Below are positions 1 through 5,547 of a DNA stretch of 6,135 nt, piece after piece. Positions within the stretch are counted from its first letter, which is position 1. Each line of letters begins with the position of its first letter. The notes beneath the pieces were generated by a model. That model was not told the origin of the DNA. It did no database searches and was given only the letters and a program-made list of their open reading frames with translations. Position numbers and translations under genes: made by a program. The DNA is from Cyanobacteria bacterium UBA7694 (GTDB taxonomy: Bacteria > Cyanobacteriota > Sericytochromatia > UBA7694), in NCBI GenBank assembly GCA_002482705.1, contig DLGM01000352.1:1-6135 (forward strand), given 5' to 3'.

Positions 1-1
1 A

Positions 2-967
2 CATGTGCGGGCCCGCGTCATGAAACCGAAAAACCAGCGCCCAGAAAGCCCCAGCGACTCTAGCCTGCTCAATTTTTGGCGCAACCTGACGGCTTTAAGT
101 GTCAAAGAAGTCGCAGGTGTAGCTGTTGAGCTGACCCTCAACGGCAAAAGCCAGCGTTTTGTCAGCGACAAAGAAGGCATGATTCAAGCTCCGGTTCAGG
201 GTTTTGGCCCCTTAGCCCCTGGTATTCATACCCTTCAAGCCAGTTTAAGCCCTGGGCAAGCATACACCGCACCTGTGGTCACGGAAAAAATGGTCATTCA
301 AGCGAGCCAGGCCCCTAGCTTAGGGATTGTCTCCGACATTGATGACACGATTAAAATCAGCAATGTCACCAATAAGCTCAAATCATTGCGCCGTCTGTTA
401 TTCTCCAATTCGTTCACGGTTGGGCCGGTACCCGGCACCTCCGTGTTATATCAACGTCTCGATCAGCGCCTGGATGGCCAGATCAACAATGGCGATGTGC
501 ACTACCTCAGCGGCAGCCCCATCAACCTCTCAGACACCATTTATAACTTCATGGACTTCCGCAACTATCCCAAAGGATCTGTCGATCTCAAAAAATGGGG
601 GTTTGGGCCTGGGGATGACAACCCGATCCATCAGGAAAACTACAAACAGGAAAAATTGCGTCAATTGTTCCAAACCTATCCCCAGCGGAGTTTCCTGCTC
701 TTTGGCGACAGTGGCGAAAAAGACCCGGAAATTTATCGTGCCATTGCCACCGAATTTCCCGGTCGTGTCAAAGGCATTTTTATTAACAATGTCAGCAAAA
801 GCAAGCCCAATGAGCCCCGTTTCCAGGGTGTACATCTCACCGCTAACGCCACCGAGCAGGCGCAAATTCTGCTGCAAAGTGGCTTGTTGAGCGCCGAAGA
901 TGTCGAAGCTGTGGGTAAAGCAACCACTGCTTATACGGCCTTTGCCCAAGCCAATAACCTCTATTAA
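2..967 (+). CDS. App1-like phosphatidate phosphatase domain protein (5' partial)
   Basis: This gene encodes a HAD-superfamily phosphatase of the App1 (DUF2183) family. Yeast App1 is a Mg-dependent phosphatidate phosphatase; the substrate of the bacterial relatives is generally unknown. Numbering from the GTG at position 5, residues 111-115 are DIDDT, the HAD motif I with D111 as likely nucleophile and D113 as likely acid/base. HYLSGSP at 166-172 is the family's second conserved block, and GDSGEKDPEIY at 234-244 is the acidic metal-binding block. Residues about 36-100 look like a beta-rich N-terminal domain. The reading frame is open to the window edge. The first visible residues (RARVM...NFWRNL) match what I remember as an internal block of the family (GRVL...NLRR), so the true start is probably upstream. 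GTG at 5 and ATG at 20 are the only in-window candidates and neither has a ribosome site. The gene ends with tandem stops (TAA TAA). No signal peptide or membrane segment is visible. The family is secure; the biological role is not. Confidence 0.85.
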   Translation, partial: HVRARVMKPKNQRPESPSDSSLLNFWRNLTALSVKEVAGVAVELTLNGKSQRFVSDKEGMIQAPVQGFGPLAPGIHTLQASLSPGQAYTAPVVTEKMVIQASQAPSLGIVSDIDDTIKISNVTNKLKSLRRLLFSNSFTVGPVPGTSVLYQRLDQRLDGQINNGDVHYLSGSPINLSDTIYNFMDFRNYPKGSVDLKKWGFGPGDDNPIHQENYKQEKLRQLFQTYPQRSFLLFGDSGEKDPEIYRAIATEFPGRVKGIFINNVSKSKPNEPRFQGVHLTANATEQAQILLQSGLLSAEDVEAVGKATTAYTAFAQANNLY

Positions 968-988
968 TAAACAGCCTCGCTCTCGAAC

Positions 989-1020
989 AAAAGCCTCACT
1001 TTTAAACCAGTGAGGCTTTT
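989..1020. terminator. Bidirectional intrinsic terminator between convergent genes
   Basis: A perfect 12-bp stem pairs AAAAGCCTCACT (989-1000) with AGTGAGGCTTTT (1009-1020) around an 8-nt loop. The outer pairs give a short T-run at the 3' side on either strand, so it can end transcription of the App1-like gene from the left and the TraB-family gene from the right. It lies 22 nt after the first stop and 21 nt from the opposing stop. Confidence 0.88.
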
Positions 1021-1040
1021 CTATAGGGTTCAGGCGCTCA

Positions 1041-2234
1041 TCATCCTTTACCGAACAGGCGGCCAAACAAAATGCCATAGGCAATAAAGTTGCCCAGGGC
1101 TCCGCCGACACCGGAAAGGATAAACACCAGCAAGACCCGCGTCACTTGGTTGTGCCACCAGCCTTTAACCGTGAGAATGTCTTCGGGGAGGGCTTCAAAG
1201 TCTTTGACCTTGGGCTTGCGCGCCCAGGCTTCCACCAGGGCGGTCATGTAGCTGATGCCAACCAAAGGGTGTAATGTGGCAAAAGGTGCGCCGATAATGG
1301 CTGTCAGAATGGTGAAGGGGTGGCCGCGCGCAATCAGGGTGCCCAAAGCGGCCAAACCACTGTTGAGGCTGACCCACAGGATAATGCCCTGAATGCCCTT
1401 TTCCAGAGCTTCTTCGCGTTTGCCGGTCATAAAAAACCCGGCTCCGAGCAGCCCCAGCAGCAATAGGGGCAAGCCCCATTGCAAGATTTTGCCGGTCAGA
1501 TCGCCCTGGGGCTGGGTTTCGAGGGCGGGCACGTCAATGGCAGGGTCTTCCCAGTGGGCGAGCATACCGGGCACATGCCCAGCACCCACAACAGCCACCA
1601 TCCGTTCACCGGGGGCTTCCCGGATTTTGGCCACCATGTACAGATCGCGCTCATCAATCAGGTATTTTTTAAAATCGGGCAGATAGCGGCCCATTTCTTC
1701 GAGCAGCAGTTCGAGGGCCCCTTGCTGTTTCATGCTTTCGAGCTGTTCTTCCGTCATCGGCTCTTCTTCTTCAAAGAGCGAAGCAAACACTTGGTTGATC
1801 AGCTTCATGCGGCTCCAGAAACCCATCAAACCCCATACCCGCGACAGGGTTGTGCGTACATCGCGGTCAATCAGCGCTAAGGGCTTTTGCTGGGCATCGG
1901 CCAATTCAATTGCGGTGAGCATTTCTTGACCCGGCTTGATTTTGAGCTGATCAGCCATGCGGCGCTGGAAAGCGGCCATTAAAAAGTTGATCAGCAGGAC
2001 AAAGGTCTTTTTTTCGCGGATAACACGCACAATATCCATTTCCTGCCAGGCTTTTTTCTGGCGGATAGTTTGCATGCGGCTGTCACACAGTTCCACACAA
2101 ACCGTATCAGGCTGTTCGTCTTCAATAATGCGGCGTACCAGCTCGGCACTTTCATGGGAAACGTGGGCTGTGCCAATCAAGGTCACTTGGCGGGTGCCCA
2201 ATTGGAGACGGTGGACGTTAATGTCTTCGATCAT
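1041..2234 (-). CDS. TraB/PrgY-family (TIKI-like) membrane protein
   Basis: This is a 397-residue member of the TraB/PrgY family. Enterococcal TraB and PrgY reduce pheromone activity, and the related animal Tiki proteins are metalloproteases; the function of chromosomal bacterial and archaeal members is unsettled. The family motifs occur in order: GTAHVS at 21-26, VELCDSR at 47-53, DRDVRTTLSR at 123-132, LIDERD at 192-197 and GAGHVPG at 217-223. The two GxxH motifs and the acidic residues are the proposed metal site. The region after about residue 250 is strongly hydrophobic, with about four membrane segments, and carries the family's conserved block around NSGLAALGTL...RGHPFTILTA. The catalytic domain is therefore anchored by its C-terminus. 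The ATG at 2234 is chosen because the protein then begins right before the conserved fold. The only earlier in-frame start is a TTG at 2303 inside parC. No strong ribosome site precedes the ATG, only a purine-rich stretch. The gene starts 31 nt after the parC stop with no terminator between, so the two are probably co-transcribed and perhaps translationally coupled. Confidence 0.88.
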   Translation of the reverse strand: MIEDINVHRLQLGTRQVTLIGTAHVSHESAELVRRIIEDEQPDTVCVELCDSRMQTIRQKKAWQEMDIVRVIREKKTFVLLINFLMAAFQRRMADQLKIKPGQEMLTAIELADAQQKPLALIDRDVRTTLSRVWGLMGFWSRMKLINQVFASLFEEEEPMTEEQLESMKQQGALELLLEEMGRYLPDFKKYLIDERDLYMVAKIREAPGERMVAVVGAGHVPGMLAHWEDPAIDVPALETQPQGDLTGKILQWGLPLLLLGLLGAGFFMTGKREEALEKGIQGIILWVSLNSGLAALGTLIARGHPFTILTAIIGAPFATLHPLVGISYMTALVEAWARKPKVKDFEALPEDILTVKGWWHNQVTRVLLVFILSGVGGALGNFIAYGILFGRLFGKG

Positions 2235-2265
2235 GGCGTTCTGCTTTTCTTGAAATGGTGTCGTG

Positions 2266-4326
2266 CTAGGGCGTTTCTTCGGTGCTTGGAGGAGTGCCCG
2301 CAATCATTTCCCACAGGGAAAGTTGCTCACCGCCCCCGAGAATTTCAGCCGGATTGGCCACAAAGGCCGGCTCAGGCAACTCTTCGGGGGGGTCTAGGGT
2401 GGGTTTGATTGCAACCGGGATCTCTTTGGCCTTAAGTACCTTCAAAATCGGGCGCTCGGTGACCCGATTACCCCGTGAACTCACCCCTTTGACACGCTGC
2501 TCTTTGAAGTCGATGTACAGTTCATGGGAACGGGCACGCGGTTTATAGCCCAATTCGAGGCGTACAATCGGATCTGAATCGGTCGAAAAATATAACAACT
2601 GGGAATCTTCTATGAGGAAGGGATATTCCTTGTCGAGAATAAACTGGGTGACCTGGAAGCGCTTCATGTACGAGACACCCGTGGCTTTTTCGAGATAGAT
2701 CAATGAGACAGTTTTGATCGGGCTCTGGCGATCAAAGTCGAGCACTTTTTGTTTGAGAAAGAGCTTCTCAGGGATATCTATGACCTTGTAAGTACCGTGT
2801 TTAAAGAACACCAGCAGCTTGTCATAACTGGAGCACATCAGCACCTTGTCGCTCTTGACGGCAGCCCCCAAATAGTTGGCCTTGCTGTCATAACCGACTT
2901 TGATGTCTTGGATTGCAACTTTGCGCACGTCAATGCGGTCAAACTCTTCGATGTGGGTGCGACGGGGAAAACGCTCACCATATTTTTTGAGCAGCGCTTC
3001 GAGGTAACGAATGGCATATTTACTGGGCTGGGACAGATCTTTTTCGGTGCGGGCAATCTCTTTTTCGAGCTGAATCAGCTCTTGGCGGGTTTTGGCCGCA
3101 TCATACCGCGAGATACGGCGAATCGGGAGCGCCAGCAACTTATCGATATCGTCATCACTTAGGGGACTGTCTAGGTCAGTAATAAAGGGTTTGAGCTGGT
3201 CTTTAATCACCACTTTGAGTTGGCTGGATTGTTCGACGGTTTCAAGGGCCTGATACACTTTTTCTTCGATGAAACGACTCAGCAGAACGATGTCCCGGTG
3301 TTTGCGCCGCAGCTTGCGTAAGGTACAGCGCAGCTCTTTTTCGAGGGTGTCGAGCAACTGCTGGGTATTGAGTTCGAGCATGGTGTGCACATCGAGTTCC
3401 GCCGGACGCTGGTCGCGAATGACAATCGGATGCAGGTGATGCGTCACCTGACAGTCGCTGTACAAATACAGGCGTGGCAACAATTCTTGAGCGGAAATGC
3501 CGTGCCCCACTTTGAGCTCGATCTCAGCAAACTCAGTGGTGAAGTCGTTGATCGAAGAGATCTTGAGCTTGCCTTTGTGAATGGCTCCTTCAATCGAAGC
3601 AATCAACGACTCGGTGGTAGTGCCAAAGGGAATCTCGCGGATGACCAAGGTTTTATTGTCGACCACGTCAATGCGGGCCCGCACCATGACCTTGCCTAAA
3701 CCCCGCTGATACTGGCTGATATCGAGCAGGCCCCCCTGGGGAAAATCGGGGTAAATTTCAAAGTCTTCGCCTTTGAGAATACTGATTTGGGCTTCGAGCA
3801 GCTCGCCAAAGCAGTGGGGCAATACGCGGGTCGACAGACCCACAGCAATGCCTTCGGTGCCACACATGAGCAGGACCGGCACCTTTGCCGGCAGATACAC
3901 CGATTCGCGGTTGCGGCCATCATAGCTGTCGATATATTCGGTCACTTCCGGGTTAAACAGGGTTTCCCGCGCCAAGTCAGACAGACGGCATTCAATATAA
4001 CGGGCGGCGCTGGCCGGATCGCCCGTCAGAATATTGCCAAAATTGCCCTGCTGATCGATGAAGTAGTTCTTTTGGGCTAGGGTGACAAGGGCATCTTCAA
4101 TGCTGGCGTCGCCGTGGGGGTGGTAACGCATGGTGTGGCCAACAATATTGGCGACCTTATGAAATTTGCCGTCATCAACTTCGTGCAAAGTATGCAGAAT
4201 GCGGCGGTGAACGGGCTTCAAGCCGTCTTGTAAGAGCGGGATGGCGCGGTCTTTAATGACGTACGAAGCATACTCAAGAAAGTTGGTGTCGATCAGGGAT
4301 TGAAGGGTATGGGCGGTGGTGTTCAT
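2266..4326 (-). CDS. parC: DNA topoisomerase IV subunit A (ParC-type, short form)
   Basis: This is the DNA-breaking subunit of a type IIA topoisomerase, 686 residues long. It works with an ATPase subunit (ParE or GyrB) that is not encoded in this window. The winged-helix catalytic region is clear: DGLKPVHRRIL at 34-44, YHPHGD at 68-73, GNFGNILTGD at 94-103 and the active-site pair Arg109-Tyr110 in AARYIE. EGIAVGLST (158-166) and PDFPQGG (193-199) follow. Residues about 310-460 hold the helical coiled-coil gate. Residues about 470-640 form a reduced C-terminal domain with blade-like strands. There is no GyrA box (QRRGGKG), which argues against GyrA. The short length and the block VKGVSSRGNRV resemble ParC of Bacteroidota-like lineages. 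A proline-rich tail ends with QLSLW at 668-672 (see findings). Position 74, equivalent to quinolone-target Ser83 of E. coli GyrA, is Ala. The ATG at 4326 is the first in-frame start after an upstream in-frame TAA, and no Shine-Dalgarno sequence precedes it. It is probably co-transcribed with the downstream TraB-family gene. Confidence 0.92.
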   Translation of the reverse strand: MNTTAHTLQSLIDTNFLEYASYVIKDRAIPLLQDGLKPVHRRILHTLHEVDDGKFHKVANIVGHTMRYHPHGDASIEDALVTLAQKNYFIDQQGNFGNILTGDPASAARYIECRLSDLARETLFNPEVTEYIDSYDGRNRESVYLPAKVPVLLMCGTEGIAVGLSTRVLPHCFGELLEAQISILKGEDFEIYPDFPQGGLLDISQYQRGLGKVMVRARIDVVDNKTLVIREIPFGTTTESLIASIEGAIHKGKLKISSINDFTTEFAEIELKVGHGISAQELLPRLYLYSDCQVTHHLHPIVIRDQRPAELDVHTMLELNTQQLLDTLEKELRCTLRKLRRKHRDIVLLSRFIEEKVYQALETVEQSSQLKVVIKDQLKPFITDLDSPLSDDDIDKLLALPIRRISRYDAAKTRQELIQLEKEIARTEKDLSQPSKYAIRYLEALLKKYGERFPRRTHIEEFDRIDVRKVAIQDIKVGYDSKANYLGAAVKSDKVLMCSSYDKLLVFFKHGTYKVIDIPEKLFLKQKVLDFDRQSPIKTVSLIYLEKATGVSYMKRFQVTQFILDKEYPFLIEDSQLLYFSTDSDPIVRLELGYKPRARSHELYIDFKEQRVKGVSSRGNRVTERPILKVLKAKEIPVAIKPTLDPPEELPEPAFVANPAEILGGGEQLSLWEMIAGTPPSTEETP
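2311..2325 (-). other. Candidate sliding-clamp-binding motif (QLSLW) in ParC tail
   Basis: These 15 bases encode Gln668-Leu-Ser-Leu-Trp672 of ParC, in a glycine- and proline-rich tail that looks unstructured. The peptide resembles the bacterial beta-clamp-binding consensus (Q-L-S/D-L-F), with Trp in place of the final Phe. Clamp binding is inferred from the motif only. Confidence 0.4.
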
Positions 4327-4335
4327 AACGGAGGC

Positions 4336-4344
4336 ATTGTACCA
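4336..4344 (-). promoter_or_regulatory. Predicted extended -10 promoter element of parC
   Basis: Reading on the minus strand, TGG TACAAT forms an extended -10 (TGn plus a hexamer with five of six consensus bases). It ends nine bases before the parC ATG. No convincing -35 box lies 16-18 bases upstream, which is usual for extended -10 promoters. If used, transcription would start within about two bases of the ATG, giving an essentially leaderless message. This fits the lack of any Shine-Dalgarno sequence before parC. Confidence 0.42.
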
Positions 4345-4397
4345 TGTTTATCGCCTTCTCCGAGCCATACCAAGGGCATACACCCCTACGCAACACA

Positions 4398-4426
4398 AAA
4401 GCCCCACAACTTATGTATGGGGCTTT
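4398..4426 (-). terminator. Intrinsic terminator of the EF-hand gene
   Basis: On the minus strand a 9-bp stem (AAAGCCCCA paired with TGGGGCTTT, 11-nt loop) is followed by a T-rich run, TTTTGTGTT. It lies 23 nt after the stop codon of the EF-hand gene and upstream of the parC promoter, so it should insulate parC from that transcript. Confidence 0.8.
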
Positions 4427-4449
4427 GTTGCATTCGCAAAGAGAGCGTT

Positions 4450-5052
4450 TTAGAAGCCCAGCATGTCGCGCACGCTGATGCCAAGGGTGATTTGGGCGCG
4501 CACATATTCACGCTTACTGGCCAAACCATCACGGTTGTAATCAAGGCGTGGATCGCGCTGAGCCAAGTAATAACGGCCAACAGAACCGATTTCGGCAGTG
4601 TTCAGGAAACGGTCACCATTGGTGTCTTTTTGCTGGAAAGCGTGCTCCAAGCGGTCTTTACGGTATTTGACGTACTCTTTTTTGTCAATGCGGCCATCAT
4701 AGTTGCGATCCGCCGCTTGAAATTCAAAGGGGTTAAGAGTGGCCATCATGAATTCGCCTGCATTCAGGTTGCCATCACGGTTAAAGTCGACTTGGTAAAA
4801 CTCTTGTTCAATGAGCTTATAGGTTTCACCAAAACCCATGGCATCCGCAGCGTCACTGAACATTTCCCCCACAGAATCGCCCATCCGCTTAAAAAAGCCT
4901 GCCGATTGAGGATTGGCGGTATTGGAAAGCTGTACGGAATCACTGGCCATGGCAGGGGTTGTGGCTGCTGCCGAAGCAGTAGCTGCAGGTTGGGTAGTAG
5001 AAGAACCAAAGATACGCTGAATGAAGTTATTCGAACCAACTGCCATCGTCAT
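4450..5052 (-). CDS. Protein with four EF-hand calcium-binding loops
   Basis: This 200-residue protein has two parts. Residues about 17-50 are low in complexity and rich in Ala, Thr and Ser, ending in SDSVQLSN. Residues 76-200 carry four EF-hand loops at 89-100 (DFNRDGNLNAGE), 115-126 (DRNYDGRIDKKE), 143-154 (DTNGDRFLNTAE) and 171-182 (DYNRDGLASKRE), spaced 26, 28 and 28 residues apart. All four keep Asp1, Asn3, Asp5 and Glu12. Loop 3 has Arg instead of Gly at position 6, and loop 4 has Ala at the usual hydrophobic position 8. The protein probably binds Ca2+. Residues 53-75 look like an amphipathic helix. There is no classical signal peptide or membrane segment, so it appears cytosolic or is exported by another route. 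The ATG at 5052 is supported by AAGAGGT seven bases upstream; a second ATG six bases later fits less well. The gene has its own terminator and a predicted promoter, so it is probably monocistronic. Partner and role are unknown. Confidence 0.88.
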   Translation of the reverse strand: MTMAVGSNNFIQRIFGSSTTQPAATASAAATTPAMASDSVQLSNTANPQSAGFFKRMGDSVGEMFSDAADAMGFGETYKLIEQEFYQVDFNRDGNLNAGEFMMATLNPFEFQAADRNYDGRIDKKEYVKYRKDRLEHAFQQKDTNGDRFLNTAEIGSVGRYYLAQRDPRLDYNRDGLASKREYVRAQITLGISVRDMLGF

Positions 5053-5059
5053 GGGATTT

Positions 5060-5066
5060 ACCTCTT
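5060..5066 (-). promoter_or_regulatory. Shine-Dalgarno site of the EF-hand gene
   Basis: AAGAGGT on the minus strand lies seven bases before the ATG at 5052. It selects this ATG over the one six bases further in. Confidence 0.75.
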
Positions 5067-5104
5067 AAGCAACAAATGAGAGAACGCTATAGTGTGTATT
5101 TTCG

Positions 5105-5149
5105 TATCCAGAGAAAAAGACTTGCGCGATTATAGATAAGCTCTGGATA
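5105..5149. repeat. Inverted repeat bracketing the EF-hand gene promoter
   Basis: TATCCAGAG at 5105-5113 is repeated as its exact reverse complement CTCTGGATA at 5141-5149, 27 bases apart. The predicted -10 box of the EF-hand gene (5129-5134) sits between the arms. One arm falls in the -10/-35 spacer and the other just downstream of the predicted start. Only one arm would be transcribed, so an RNA hairpin is unlikely and paired operator half-sites are the better reading. Confidence 0.5.
5129..5134 (-). promoter_or_regulatory. Predicted -10 box of the EF-hand gene
   Basis: A perfect TATAAT on the minus strand would start transcription near 5122, giving a leader of about 70 nt with a good ribosome site. 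The hexamer 17 bases upstream (TCTTTA) is a poor -35 match, so either the promoter needs an activator or the call is wrong. Confidence 0.45.
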
Positions 5150-5173
5150 ACTAAAGACTAAGAAATGATTAAA

Positions 5174-5205
5174 CCATAGGGACAGAAAATTTTCTGTCCC
5201 TATGG
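5174..5205. repeat. Perfect 32-bp palindrome in divergent intergenic region
   Basis: Each half is 16 bases: CCATAGGGACAGAAAA followed at once by its exact reverse complement, with no loop and no mismatch. The centre is AAAATTTT. Pairing stops abruptly on both sides. It carries no T-run, so it is not a usual terminator. It lies between divergent genes, about 63 bases upstream of the predicted start for the 58-residue gene and about 67 bases upstream of that for the EF-hand gene. It could be an operator for a dimeric regulator or a small REP-like mobile element. Confidence 0.9.
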
Positions 5206-5236
5206 ACCCACATCACCGCCATAACCATTCAGCCTG

Positions 5237-5245
5237 TGGTAACAT
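5237..5245 (+). promoter_or_regulatory. Weak candidate extended -10 of the 58-residue protein gene
   Basis: TGG TAACAT fits the extended -10 pattern (TGn plus a hexamer with four of six consensus bases), the same layout as at parC. Transcription would start near 5252 and leave a leader of about 28 nt with a good ribosome site. No -35 box is recognisable. Confidence 0.25.
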
Positions 5246-5267
5246 ATGCCCTGGAAAAATCAACCTC

Positions 5268-5272
5268 AGGAG
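5268..5272 (+). promoter_or_regulatory. Shine-Dalgarno site of the 58-residue protein gene
   Basis: AGGAG lies seven bases before the ATG at 5280 and is the best ribosome site on the + strand of the window. It decides this start over an in-frame ATG at 5202 inside the palindrome. Confidence 0.8.
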
Positions 5273-5279
5273 TTACGCT

Positions 5280-5456
5280 ATGAAGCATACAACCACCCCC
5301 CAAACATCCCGCCGCAGCCAAGACTATAAGCAGTTCATTAGCCGTTTTGAGCAACATCGTCGCAGCCACCCGGAACAATCCTTCCAAGAGCGCATGAGCA
5401 CCTTTTTGTCCCTGTCCCAAGCAGCAGCTAAAAGCGCATCGGGTCTCCGCGATTAA
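5280..5456 (+). CDS. Small hypothetical protein, 58 residues
   Basis: I do not recognise this protein. It begins MKHTTTPQTSRR and is polar and basic, rich in Ser, Gln, Arg and His, with a probable helical middle (QDYKQFISRFEQHRR) and a second helix-like stretch (QERMSTFLSLSQAAAKSA) near the C-terminus. There is no signal peptide, membrane segment, cysteine pair or metal motif. The reason to call it real is the ATG with a strong AGGAG seven bases upstream, located downstream of a structured intergenic region, and codon use like that of its neighbours. It is followed after 91 nt by the TPR gene in the same direction with no clear terminator between, so the two may share a transcript. The size and charge would allow a DNA-binding, RNA-binding or adaptor role, but nothing in the sequence decides this. 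Confidence 0.65.
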   Translation: MKHTTTPQTSRRSQDYKQFISRFEQHRRSHPEQSFQERMSTFLSLSQAAAKSASGLRD

Positions 5457-5506
5457 AAAGTTAGCACCTAATGTGCATAAAAAAATAAGGGCTTGGGTAT
5501 AGAGTC

Positions 5507-5525
5507 AGTACAGTACACCCAGTAC
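5507..5525 (+). repeat. Three AGTAC repeats upstream of the TPR gene
   Basis: AGTAC occurs at 5507-5511, 5512-5516 and 5521-5525, within the 91-nt gap and 22 bases before the TPR gene's ATG. The first two are adjacent. It may be a binding site in the leader or chance; nothing else supports a function. Confidence 0.3.
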
Positions 5526-5533
5526 CTCAAGAC

Positions 5534-5538
5534 AAGGA
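5534..5538 (+). promoter_or_regulatory. Shine-Dalgarno site of the TPR gene
   Basis: AAGGA lies nine bases before the ATG at 5548, an acceptable spacing that supports this start. Confidence 0.55.
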
Positions 5539-5547
5539 TACCAAACC

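Noticed and set aside
5..22. GTG at 5 or ATG at 20 as the true start of the App1-like gene
   Set aside because: No ribosome site is visible, and the residues from the first codon already match an internal family block, so the gene is treated as 5' truncated by the window.
530..1111. Long minus-strand open frame opposite the App1-like gene
   Set aside because: It lies antisense to a clear conserved domain, runs through the terminator at 989-1020, and its translation resembles no family. It is a shadow frame.
2235..2303. TTG start extending the TraB-family protein by 23 residues into parC
   Set aside because: It overlaps the parC end by 38 nt, the added residues look like the parC tail in another frame, and the ATG at 2234 begins just before the conserved fold.
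3433..3450. Inverted repeat CAGGTGA / TCACCTG inside parC
   Set aside because: It is a 7-bp stem in well-conserved coding sequence with no promoter or terminator context. Chance and codon constraints are sufficient.
4300..5079. 259-codon plus-strand open frame opposite the EF-hand gene
   Set aside because: It covers the terminator and the EF-hand gene on the opposite strand. The four EF-hand loops with correct spacing show that the minus strand is the coding one.
5202..5279. Upstream in-frame ATG extending the 58-residue protein to 84 residues
   Set aside because: The ATG is inside the 32-bp palindrome and has no ribosome site, whereas the ATG at 5280 has AGGAG at ideal distance.
5464..5487. 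Short hairpin GCAC/GTGC followed by an A-run after the 58-residue gene
   Set aside because: A 4-bp stem followed by A and not T on the coding strand is not an intrinsic terminator for the + strand genes.
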